Origin: Planctomycetota bacterium
GTDB taxonomy: Bacteria > Planctomycetota > UBA8108 > JACQVS01
DNA length: 64,000 bases
Assembly (NCBI GenBank): GCA_028280485.1
Contig: JANQLS010000192.1
Span: 36,450 to 100,449 of the forward strand
Reading direction: 5' to 3'
The notes under the pieces were generated by a model. It made no database searches. It was not told where the DNA came from and saw nothing but the letters and a program-made list of their open reading frames with translations. Position 1 is the first letter of the stretch. The number at the start of each line of letters is the position of its first letter. Made by a program: the position numbers and the translations under genes. Below, piece after piece: positions 34,493 to 42,230 of the stretch.

Positions 34493-35161
34493 ATGGATTT
34501 TAAATCCCATGAAGAAGTCATTTTGCCAGTTAAAAACGGCAAGAAGGTGATTCAGATTCAAAAGGTAAAACCCCAACCTGGTGGGTTATCCCCTCCTCGC
34601 GAATACAAACGGCCTTCAGAAGATCTCATTCTTCTATTGAATGAAAGTGAGCACTCTGAAGCTCTTCAGGAAGAGGCGGTATCCAATTCGCCCAGCCCGA
34701 CCATCGTTTGTGAAGATGAGCAACTCGAAATTCTAAGAGCCGCTGAAGCGACGGTAGAAGTTCCCGATACTTATGAATCATTCGAGTCGTTTCACGATGC
34801 GAATGAGGCATTAAAACAAGCGGAGTTAGTTGAAGTTAAACCACCTCCTAGCAAAAAATCGACGAAGAGTAAATCGCCTCAATCTAAGGAATTCGATCCT
34901 CACTCAGCACTGAGCAGTGATCCAAGTTGCACCGATTATATCTTTGCATATCACGGTAAATTCTTAGGACACTATCGTTCGAGTGAAAAGATGGCGAGCC
35001 GAAAGGTGTTCGCTCGGGTGGCTCAACGGTTGGCTGAAACGATCGCTAATTTTGATCCCCTGAAGCTTGAGCTTTTTAAACCGAGCTTGCTCAAAGTCGA
35101 CCGTGAGTCGGTCAGTGAGCAGTTGAAGCACGAATCGTTTAATTTGTTTAATGATTCGTAA
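34493..35161 (+). CDS. Hypothetical acidic/low-complexity cytoplasmic protein
   Basis: 222 residues from the ATG at 34493, which follows a purine-rich GGGAAAGAG; the frame extends upstream to an ATG at 34466 without a ribosome-binding site. I do not recognise it. The N-terminal two thirds are Glu/Ser/Pro-rich and probably disordered (SEDLILLLNESEHSEALQEE), with a Lys/Ser-rich patch (PPPSKKSTKSKSPQSKEF). The C-terminal about 75 residues look folded: CTDYIFAYHGKFLGHYRSSE, KVFARVAQRLAETIANFDPL. There is no signal peptide or membrane segment. It ends 24 bases before a strong bidirectional terminator shared with ilvN, and appears to be monocistronic. Confidence 0.6.
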   Translation: MDFKSHEEVILPVKNGKKVIQIQKVKPQPGGLSPPREYKRPSEDLILLLNESEHSEALQEEAVSNSPSPTIVCEDEQLEILRAAEATVEVPDTYESFESFHDANEALKQAELVEVKPPPSKKSTKSKSPQSKEFDPHSALSSDPSCTDYIFAYHGKFLGHYRSSEKMASRKVFARVAQRLAETIANFDPLKLELFKPSLLKVDRESVSEQLKHESFNLFNDS

Positions 35162-35184
35162 GACTTCAGCTTTATCCATAAACA

Positions 35185-35228
35185 CAAAAAAAGCCGTAAG
35201 CCAGCTGAGTTGGCTTACGGCTTTTTTA
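35185..35228. terminator. Bidirectional intrinsic terminator
   Basis: A perfect 13-base stem AAGCCGTAAGCCA / TGGCTTACGGCTT (35191-35203 and 35211-35223) with a 7-base loop, an A-run on the left and a T-run on the right. It lies between the convergent hypothetical gene (ends 35161) and ilvN (ends 35242) and can end both transcripts. Confidence 0.95.
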
Positions 35229-35241
35229 TTCTTAATTATTA

Positions 35242-35754
35242 CTAAGTCAGCTCTTCTCCCCGCGCCAAAACCAACTTTCCTGATCGAACCATCTCCATGA
35301 GTCGGTCTTTGATCAGGTTTTCAAAGGCGTTGATCTTTCCGGAATCTCCAGTGACTTCCACTGCCACGGTAGTGTCCGAAATATCGACCGTTCGGCCTTT
35401 GAAGACATCGATGATTTGAAAGATTTCAGTGCGAGCTTTTTCATCGACCTGAATCTTAAAAAGGGCCAGTTCTCGTTCGACGGCTTTAGCCTTAACATGC
35501 TCGGCGGCATGAGTCGTATCAACGAGCTTATAAAGTTGTTTGATGATTTGTTCAAACACTTTGGGGTCGCCCTGACACGTGATGGTCATCCGAGAAAAAT
35601 CTCTTGAGTGACCTCGACTGACGACCAGCGAATCGATATTAAATCCTCGACGGGCGAAGATCTGGGCAACCCGAGATAAAACCCCCGGGCGGTTGTGCAC
35701 CCTCATACTGATCGTTCGTTTTTCGAATGTTTCTGTAGGTGTAGAATCGCTCAT
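35242..35754 (-). CDS. ilvN: Acetolactate synthase small (regulatory) subunit
   Basis: 170 residues from the ATG at 35754, ten bases after ilvB; the longer frame to 35811 would overlap ilvB and adds residues unlike the family. The N-terminal ACT domain reads RTISMRVHNRPGVLSRVAQI and FARRGFNIDSLVVSRG, followed by the family's middle KLVDTTHAAEHVKAKAVERELALFKI segment. The C-terminal ALS_ss domain (EIFQIIDVFKGRTVDISDTT) is complete. It binds valine or other branched-chain amino acids and sets feedback inhibition of IlvB in isoleucine, valine and leucine synthesis. It is the last gene of the operon, followed by a strong terminator. Confidence 0.95.
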   Translation of the reverse strand: MSDSTPTETFEKRTISMRVHNRPGVLSRVAQIFARRGFNIDSLVVSRGHSRDFSRMTITCQGDPKVFEQIIKQLYKLVDTTHAAEHVKAKAVERELALFKIQVDEKARTEIFQIIDVFKGRTVDISDTTVAVEVTGDSGKINAFENLIKDRLMEMVRSGKLVLARGEELT

Positions 35755-35764
35755 GGTTGGTTTC

Positions 35765-37477
35765 TCAAGTACTTCCAGTAGGTTTAGCCAGTTTGTGAGT
35801 AGGTTTTTCAACGATCATTTCGCTGATCGCAGCACCGGCAGGAATCATGGGGAAGACGTTATCTTCTTTCTCGACGCAAGCGTCGATCACACAAGGACCA
35901 TCGTTGTAATCGATCGCTTGTTGAAGAATACGACGAACGTCTCCGGGACGTTTGATCCTGAATCCTTTACAGCCGAAGGACTCTGACAACTTCACGAAGT
36001 CAGGGTTTCCGACCAAATCCACACCTGAGTAGCGGTTGTCGAAGAACAACTCTTGCCACTGTCTCACCATACCCAAGTAGGCGTTATTGATAATCAGGAC
36101 TTTGATGGGAAGCTTGTGAATAAAAGCCGTAGCCAATTCCATAAAGGTCATTTGGAATCCACCGTCACCCACGACAGTCCAAACGGGCTCATCTGGGCAA
36201 CCGAACTGCGCCCCGATAGCGGAAGGAAGGCCAAAGCCCATCGTTCCGGCTCCCCCACTGGTAATCCACTGATGGTTCAATGAGGTTCTGTAGAATTGAG
36301 CGGCCCACATTTGGTGTTGCCCTACATCGGTCGTGACGATGGCTTTTCCTTCAGTGAGTTCATAAAACGCATCGAGCACATGCTGGGCTTTCAGCCCACC
36401 CTTTCGGTTGTACTTGAGAGGGAATTTCTTCTTCCATGATTGAATTTGCTTCAACCAGTCGCCCGTTTCTAAGGGATGAACATGTTTGATGAGTTCACTG
36501 AGGATGTTGGTGGCATCTCCGACCAATGAAACATCGGGTTGAATGATCTTCCCTTGTTCAGCCGGATCGATGTCTAAGTGAATTTTAGTCGCATTGGGAC
36601 AAAACTCACTGAGCTTACCCGTAATCCGGTCATCCCACCGGGCCCCGACACTGAAGATGAGATCACAGTCAACAACCGTCTTATTGGCGTAAGCTGTTCC
36701 GTGCATCCCCAACATTCCCACCGAAAGATCATCGGTTTCGGGGAAGGCACCCTTACCTAAGAGGGTCGTAGTGACCGGCGCGTTGAGTTTTCTTGCAAAC
36801 TCAAGCAAGATGGGACCTGAGCGAGAAATCCGTGCGCCTTGACCCACATAGAGCAAAGGTTTTTTAGATTGGTGAATGAGATCGACGGCTTTGTAGATGT
36901 CATCGATATCACACATCCCAGGATTTTCGTAACCGGGTAGGCAATCTGAAATGTTTTCAGGGAAGGAAGCCGTGCATTCACCCGATGCAACATCTTTGGG
37001 GATATCGATCAGGATTGGACCAGGCCGACCGGTGTTACAAAGGTGAAACGCTTCCCGCATGACTCGCGGTAAGTCATTTGAATCTTTCACCAAGTAAGAA
37101 TGCTTAACTACCGGGATCGTGATTCCAAAGATATCAGCTTCTTGGAAAGCGTCTTTCCCGAGCATGGGAGTAATCTGTTGACCGGAGATCACGATCATCG
37201 GAGCCGAGTCCATATGAGCCGTTAACAATCCGGTCACGGTGTTGGTGGCTCCGGGGCCACTGGTCACCAAAACGACGCCGGGTTTACCCGTCGCTCGGGC
37301 ATAACCATCGGCCATATGCGTGGCTCCTTGCTCGTGACGAGTTAGAACCAGTTTAATTTTTGAATCAAAGATGGAATCAAAGATCGGCATCACTGCCCCA
37401 CCAGGCAAGCCGAAGACGTATTCAACGTCGTGGCGTCTGAAGGACTCGATGACAACATCCGCGCCGGTCATAGGCAT
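35765..37477 (-). CDS. ilvB: Acetolactate synthase large (catalytic) subunit
   Basis: 570 residues, full length. Condenses pyruvate with pyruvate or 2-oxobutyrate using thiamine diphosphate. Visible: the N-terminal Pyr domain with the cofactor-activating Glu49 in TRHEQGATHMADGYAR, SGPGATNTVTGLLTAHMDS, the central FAD-binding domain, and the PP domain with the ThDP motif GDGGFQMTFMELATAF ending in IINN. The ATG at 37477 has GGAG seven bases upstream. ilvN follows directly. The 5' region holds a short Leu/Ile/Val-rich ORF and a candidate attenuator, described separately. Confidence 0.97.
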   Translation of the reverse strand: MPMTGADVVIESFRRHDVEYVFGLPGGAVMPIFDSIFDSKIKLVLTRHEQGATHMADGYARATGKPGVVLVTSGPGATNTVTGLLTAHMDSAPMIVISGQQITPMLGKDAFQEADIFGITIPVVKHSYLVKDSNDLPRVMREAFHLCNTGRPGPILIDIPKDVASGECTASFPENISDCLPGYENPGMCDIDDIYKAVDLIHQSKKPLLYVGQGARISRSGPILLEFARKLNAPVTTTLLGKGAFPETDDLSVGMLGMHGTAYANKTVVDCDLIFSVGARWDDRITGKLSEFCPNATKIHLDIDPAEQGKIIQPDVSLVGDATNILSELIKHVHPLETGDWLKQIQSWKKKFPLKYNRKGGLKAQHVLDAFYELTEGKAIVTTDVGQHQMWAAQFYRTSLNHQWITSGGAGTMGFGLPSAIGAQFGCPDEPVWTVVGDGGFQMTFMELATAFIHKLPIKVLIINNAYLGMVRQWQELFFDNRYSGVDLVGNPDFVKLSESFGCKGFRIKRPGDVRRILQQAIDYNDGPCVIDACVEKEDNVFPMIPAGAAISEMIVEKPTHKLAKPTGST

Positions 37478-37506
37478 GGGAATTCTCCAATAGAATGGAA
37501 GGACTT

Positions 37507-37590
37507 AAAAATGGGTTGAAGGGAGTTCATCGAGGCAAGCAATTAGGTTATCTTGCTTCATAAAGTAGAATTGCCCCGAACCTTTCAACC
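37507..37590 (-). promoter_or_regulatory. Candidate transcription attenuator of ilvBN
   Basis: On the minus-strand mRNA, GGTTGAAAGG (37590-37581), which lies inside the leader peptide codons Leu-Val-Glu-Arg, can pair with CCCTTCAACC (37523-37514) at 9 of 10 positions. The 3' arm is followed at once by ATTTTTAA (37511-37505). A smaller stem GCAAG/CTTGC (37556-37552 with 37539-37535) lies in the loop. A ribosome stalled on the leader's Leu/Ile/Val codons would cover the 5' arm and prevent the terminator. The 57-base loop and short T-run are weaknesses. Confidence 0.4.
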
Positions 37591-37610
37591 AAAGTTTTCA
37601 GTAAGCTCAT
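37548..37610 (-). CDS. Candidate 20-residue ilv leader peptide
   Basis: A short ORF 71 bases upstream of ilvB, MSLLKTLVERFGAILLYEAR, with 7 of 20 residues Leu, Ile or Val. GGAG stands seven bases before its ATG, the same spacing as for ilvB. Its codons overlap the 5' arm of the candidate terminator hairpin. Leader peptides rich in the end-product amino acids control ilv operons in other bacteria by attenuation. A chance short ORF cannot be excluded, because Leu is common. A TATAAA box about 50 bases upstream could serve as the -10 element, with no strong -35. Confidence 0.45.
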   Translation of the reverse strand: MSLLKTLVERFGAILLYEAR

Positions 37611-38034
37611 GATTCTTCTCCGAACTCCTGGGCCTTCCCAACAAGGAAGCCCATTTTTATATCTAATGGTAGATGGACTCGACCATCAGAGAGATCTCGC
37701 GGACAAGAATTCCTACAATTCTTACCATAAGCACCTGAATTTCAAAATTTATTCGCGAAAATAAATCTCATTTATGCCATTTTTCTTCTTCAATCCAGCC
37801 TCACAACCCCAAACGCACCGCTAAATCACAGAATTCTCTTTCTCAGCCTGCCCTCATCCCCGAAACACCCTCCAAATACACCATTCCGATAACAACAAAA
37901 CCCAAAGAGCATAAAAACTACGCCTATTTAGACAAAAACAGGGATGTTTGGCTCTAAGAACCACGATTTCCTCTCTCGACAAAACCACATCCCCCAACCC
38001 AGGGTTCGTACATCTAAAATATATGCCCCCGAAA
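37611..38034. other. Intergenic region upstream of ilvBN
   Basis: No supported gene. It contains a TATAAA box near 37657-37662 (minus strand) and a hairpin TGGGCcTTCC/GGAAGCCCA (37629-37638 and 37645-37653) followed on the plus strand by TTTTT. A 111-codon minus frame at 37854-38189 overlaps the terminator at 38035 and the end of the CotH gene and is rejected. Confidence 0.5.
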
Positions 38035-38077
38035 ATCAAAAAAGGACCGGCCCCCGCCTGGGGGTCGGTCCTTTTTC
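38035..38077. terminator. Intrinsic terminator of the LTD/CotH/dockerin-like gene
   Basis: A 15-base-pair stem AAAGGACCGGCCCCC / GGGGGTCGGTCCTTT (38041-38055 and 38060-38074, one G-T pair) with a GCCT loop, flanked by an A-run and a T-run. It lies 50 bases beyond the stop of the minus-strand gene that ends at 38128 and can work in both directions. Confidence 0.93.
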
Positions 38078-38127
38078 GTGATTTTTTGGAAAGCTCTAAA
38101 CCTCCAGGTCGAGCAGAAATTGGAATA

Positions 38128-41100
38128 TTAGGGCTTACAAGGCTCGTAGGTATCACAGGTAAGAGTCGCCTCGAAGGCGCTGGGGCCACAAGCTGGGAAG
38201 GGCTGTGGAACGGCGAAGGAACCTAAAAAGAGATGTTCGAGAAGTGAGATCGGGTCGGTTAAATCCAATACATCATTTCCATCAACATCGGCAGCTCTCT
38301 CACATTGAGGTTGCGTCGTCCCTAAGAACAAATGCTCAAGTAGGAAGACGGCATCAGTCAGTTCCGCCTTTCCATCCACATTGGCGTCCGCCCGAATGAA
38401 TCCTTGCTCCTTATAAGTAAACGCAATGGAATTCGTTGAGGCCAATGATGTGGGTTGATTGTTAACGACATGAATATTCACGCTCCCGTAACCATCAGGA
38501 ACAGTGACGACCAGCTCGTCGAGTTCCTCGGAGGGCTTACCGAAAGCGTTCAATTGAACATCTGATGAAGGATTTCCCCAACCGAAGTGAACCGCTGCGC
38601 CCTCTAAAAAGTGGCTCCCTTGAATGAAAATGGTCTCTCCAGCATTGGCTGAAAGAGGGAATACACTTTCTATTTCCGGGAAGGGCAAGGCCACTTCGAG
38701 CATTCTCGGAGCAATGGATTCCTCCCTGGATTCGCGGCTCGTCACCTTCACTTCAACGGGTCCGAGAAGCAAGGAAGTCAGGGGAAGCCTGGCGATCACT
38801 GCATCATCTTCATATTCCACTTGAGCGGCTTCCATTCCATTGAATGAAACTGACGTTCCTCGAAGTCTAAAACCTTCGATTCTAATGGTCGCATTTCCAT
38901 TATTAACAACTGATGTGGGCTGGAAAGAGTGAATGGTCGGGAACGTACTTTCAGGGAAATCGTAAGTATCATGATTTTTGACATGATCCCAAAAGATATC
39001 TCCACGTTCTCGAAGGAAAGTTCTAATCGCATTAACGTTATTCTGCCAACTTCCAACTGACCGGTTGAACTTTTCAAGCTCCTCATCCATTTCTGGAGTT
39101 ACTATATCAACCAACTGTTCTAATCGAGGAATGGTGTTATCCGGATGAAGTGGGCCTTCTAAATAGCGCTCTAAACTATCGATAAAAAAAGCACGATACT
39201 TATCATTGTCTAAGAGATTCAAAAGCACATCTCGAATATGTCCACCTCGACCGAGGGTATGGCTGAAGGTATCTGCGGTGTATCCACCAGGATTTAAACC
39301 TAATCCAAATTCAGCATCCCAGGACAGGAAGATCCACTTTCCATCGGGAACCCTTTCTCTTGCAGCGTACCAATTGTTATGAGGCCAATCATGGTTTTGG
39401 CACCACATGTTGAGAATCATGTAAGAGGTGTAATTCTCGATGTCGATCATTTGAAGAAATTGTTCGTAAAGAACGTCATTACTCAAATCATTGTCGACTG
39501 CAAACGAGCGCAAATTGTTCCACTCATCTCGACTTCCAACTAAAACATCATTTCCGGTTTTGATGACATCCCAATCTTCTCCTTCAAAATAAGAAGAAAG
39601 GAATTCTTCATCCATGCGCTCAACGATATTGAAGAGTCCGCGAAGCTTTTGATTCACGTAGAGCATACACCAAGAACCATCCGAAACTAAGGCCCCCATA
39701 TCTTTGTGAAAATCACGGATGAGTTGATCGCGAATATATGCGGCTCTTCCACTCGTTCTAAATGAATCGTTGAAACCAGCTCGAAGAACCAGCTTATCGA
39801 AGACATCCACTTCGGTGTCTGGAATAATGGGGTAATTCAACTTCTTCGCCCCATAGACCCCACGAAAATAAGCTTTGTAAGATTTTTTAGTTTCAAAGCC
39901 TCCACCTCGACCGGCGCCTCCGTGAAGCCTCAATCCTAAACCGTGAGCAAACTCTCGTTGCCCCTCGGGATCGAAGAATTCGATGAAGGCTTCGCGTTCT
40001 GAACCACGCCCGCGAGCTCCACTCGAATTGTGAACAAATTCATAATCCGATGGATCCATCGAAATCGACATCGTTGGAAGTGTGAATCGTGGCTGAAAGA
40101 AAAAGCTCGACGAAATAATTCGAGTCGCTCGTTCCCCTTCAATAAAACCGGCCGTTCTAAAAGTAGTATTACTGGATAAGCGAATCGGCCCATCGTAGAG
40201 AGTGCTGTCTACCGTAGGCACTGTACCATCCGTGGTGTATCGAATCTGAGTCGACTGAGCATTACTCGTCGAAAAGTTCACATTCATACTGGGAACACTA
40301 TAGATTCCAGGCGCAGGAGAAACTTCCACCTTGTCTGCGATCACTTCGGTAAAGGATCTCGTTGAATTGTGATCTTCAGGAGTGGGGGTTAAGAAATAAG
40401 CCCAATCACCTCCACGATCTGGAGCTCTTCCGTAAGAGTGATCTTCAGACTGAAGGGGAAGTTGAATACTATCGACCTCCACACCATCGGTATCGTAAAG
40501 AGTAAGGGTTTCTTCGTCTTCACTATCCAGTTTAAAACTCGCATGAAGGACTAGAGGGACGACCCCTAATTCAGGAATGAGAGACATATCTGAACTTGGA
40601 GTGTCATTGAGACCTGCGATGGCTAATACATTCGAACCGGGTTGAATCAAATGTAAATGATCTGAAAAATCAAAAAGGCGAGCCGTTCCTGCTTCGTGCT
40701 TCCCACTGGCTTTAGTACCAAAAGTGGGTTCAGTTTGAGGCGCTCCATCCGAAGCGAGGCGTTCACCGTTGAGATAGGCGATGAAGCCATCGTCATAATC
40801 GATTTTTAAAACGAGATTTAAAAGAGCGCTGGGATCGTTGACGTTAAATTCTTTACGAATGAAAACGACCCCGAGGTCTTGAGGGAGTTCGGTGAAGTCA
40901 TCCCCATCCCCGTAACCGAAGCCGGATTGCCCGGACTCCCAATCCCGATCATCAAAACCGATGTCATTCCAACCAGCGGGAGGAGATCCCGTTTCACTAG
41001 GTGGAACTAAATACTTCCAAGTTTCTTCTCTTTTGATGTAACGAGGATCGAAAGACAACAATCCCGAACTGGCATCCACCACGTCTGGTGGAGGCACGAA

Positions 41101-41415
41101 ACGATCTTCGCCGGATAACCAAACCAGTAAAAAGCCTTGTGCTGGAATGGTGATATCGGGAAAAGTCCATCTTTCAGGGATTAATGGGTCGTCACTTAAT
41201 TTGAAGCCATGAAGATTAACCGCTGAACCTCCGAGGTTTCTGAACTCAACCCAGTCCCTTGCTTTTCCTTCATCATCTAAATTCGTGAAGGTGTTTTTAG
41301 CTAAAACTTCATTGATGACGACTTGGCTCAGAAGCGGGCTTCCTTGAAAAATAAAGAATGCCAAGACTGTCAAAGAGAGAACTTTTCTATTTCTTAGACC
41401 CAATTGAAAGTTCAT
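38128..41415 (-). CDS. Secreted LTD/CotH kinase-like protein with dockerin-like tail
   Basis: 1095 residues. Signal peptide about 1-31. An LTD domain (about 32-115, VVINEVLAKNTF, DWVEFRNLGGSAVNLHGFKL), a jelly-roll-like module shared with its paralogues (about 135-285, YGDGDD, KIDYDDGFIAYLNGERLA), and a chitobiase-like C-terminal domain (about 365-430, IRYTTDGTVPTVDSTLYDGP) follow. The CotH domain (about 440-790) is the most canonical of the three in the window: LRLHGGAGRGGGFETKKSYK, LRGLFNIVERMDEEFLSSYF, WIFLSWDAEFGLGL. Then come two IPT/TIG-like beta domains (about 845-1005). The last about 85 residues are two dockerin-like calcium loops (DANVDGKAELTD and DVDGNDVLDLTD) with Cys pairs. It is probably extracellular or surface-bound; its substrate is unknown. 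Confidence 0.88.
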   Translation of the reverse strand: MNFQLGLRNRKVLSLTVLAFFIFQGSPLLSQVVINEVLAKNTFTNLDDEGKARDWVEFRNLGGSAVNLHGFKLSDDPLIPERWTFPDITIPAQGFLLVWLSGEDRFVPPPDVVDASSGLLSFDPRYIKREETWKYLVPPSETGSPPAGWNDIGFDDRDWESGQSGFGYGDGDDFTELPQDLGVVFIRKEFNVNDPSALLNLVLKIDYDDGFIAYLNGERLASDGAPQTEPTFGTKASGKHEAGTARLFDFSDHLHLIQPGSNVLAIAGLNDTPSSDMSLIPELGVVPLVLHASFKLDSEDEETLTLYDTDGVEVDSIQLPLQSEDHSYGRAPDRGGDWAYFLTPTPEDHNSTRSFTEVIADKVEVSPAPGIYSVPSMNVNFSTSNAQSTQIRYTTDGTVPTVDSTLYDGPIRLSSNTTFRTAGFIEGERATRIISSSFFFQPRFTLPTMSISMDPSDYEFVHNSSGARGRGSEREAFIEFFDPEGQREFAHGLGLRLHGGAGRGGGFETKKSYKAYFRGVYGAKKLNYPIIPDTEVDVFDKLVLRAGFNDSFRTSGRAAYIRDQLIRDFHKDMGALVSDGSWCMLYVNQKLRGLFNIVERMDEEFLSSYFEGEDWDVIKTGNDVLVGSRDEWNNLRSFAVDNDLSNDVLYEQFLQMIDIENYTSYMILNMWCQNHDWPHNNWYAARERVPDGKWIFLSWDAEFGLGLNPGGYTADTFSHTLGRGGHIRDVLLNLLDNDKYRAFFIDSLERYLEGPLHPDNTIPRLEQLVDIVTPEMDEELEKFNRSVGSWQNNVNAIRTFLRERGDIFWDHVKNHDTYDFPESTFPTIHSFQPTSVVNNGNATIRIEGFRLRGTSVSFNGMEAAQVEYEDDAVIARLPLTSLLLGPVEVKVTSRESREESIAPRMLEVALPFPEIESVFPLSANAGETIFIQGSHFLEGAAVHFGWGNPSSDVQLNAFGKPSEELDELVVTVPDGYGSVNIHVVNNQPTSLASTNSIAFTYKEQGFIRADANVDGKAELTDAVFLLEHLFLGTTQPQCERAADVDGNDVLDLTDPISLLEHLFLGSFAVPQPFPACGPSAFEATLTCDTYEPCKP

Positions 41416-42097
41416 TTGTTCCTTCTAACCACTAACTCAAGGGGAAGCTTTAACGATTACCTCTGGCTTCCTTACACAGGATTTACCCAATCTTTACAAT
41501 CTAAAGAGGGCCTTAACTACTTATCTTCCAAATCAACTGGAAACACTTAGAAGAAAACTGACGAGGGACCCCCTAAAGGTCAAATGATGAAATTGAATCT
41601 CGGCAGTTGTTGGACAAGGAGTTCATAAAGGCTTTTAAAGAAAGCAAGGAGCTGGTTACAATATCAAAGCAACCGAGAACAACTCTTGCTGGATTGCCCC
41701 TCATTCTTCCTCTTTTCGATCTATCTGTTGACCCCTACAGACAGATCTCAATTCCGCTCAAATCATCACTGATGAGGGCTAGGGTGAAGAGGGAGAATGA
41801 AAGGTAATTAAGGACCCTTTATTTTAAACTTGAATTATCTTTACTGATATCTCCAAAACAAGTTATTTAAGCCATTTATGAACGTAAAGCATCGGTGAAC
41901 GAATTCAGCCCTCATAATTGGAAATCCCCAGACCTTCCCCAAAAGTCTAAAAATGCGACGACCTCCATCCCCAAAAAAAACCGGTTAACTTATTAAAAAT
42001 CAATAGCTTAAGTCAAAACCCATCATCCTACTGAGAGTGAGGGAAGAATTTGCTTGGGTTGTTTATCTAAAACTATCTGACTATTAATTTTGTGTTA
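41416..42097. other. Intergenic region between divergent LTD/CotH genes
   Basis: About 680 bases without a supported gene. It should hold the promoters of both divergent CotH genes. A short frame at 41607-41807 has a TTG start, no ribosome-binding site and ordinary non-coding composition, and is not called. A possible -10 (TTAAGAT, 42095-42101) precedes the structured leader described next. Confidence 0.55.
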
Positions 42098-42213
42098 AGA
42101 TGGAAGCTTGTTTGGTTCTCCCCAGCAATGGGTTTCACAAGCGGATATCTCAATATTCATCCCATCTACATAAACGGGCCCGATGCATCTCTTTACTTAT
42201 CATCGGGCTTTTT
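42098..42213 (+). promoter_or_regulatory. Structured 5' leader RNA with intrinsic terminator (riboswitch/attenuator candidate)
   Basis: Three helices can form a three-way junction: P1 AGATGG/CCATCT (42098-42103, 42162-42167), P2 GCTTGT/ACAAGC (42106-42111, 42137-42142) capped by an inner CCC/GGG, and P3 GGATAT/ATATTC (42143-42148, 42153-42158). Ten bases later GCCCGATG/CATCGGGC (42178-42185, 42201-42208) is followed by TTTTT, a standard terminator. The AAGG ribosome-binding site and ATG (42231) of the 1871-residue gene come 10-18 bases after it. A terminator between promoter and ribosome-binding site implies conditional read-through. It does not match a riboswitch class I know. Confidence 0.45.
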
Positions 42214-42230
42214 GTCTAGGCTAAGGTTTC

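Noticed and set aside
37854..38189. Minus-strand ORF of 111 codons between ilvBN and the CotH gene
   Set aside because: It runs through a strong terminator and overlaps the 3' end of the well-supported CotH gene; its composition reflects the GC-rich hairpin.
41607..41807. Possible 66-residue gene in the gap between divergent CotH genes
   Set aside because: TTG start, no ribosome-binding site, no recognisable motif; treated as intergenic.
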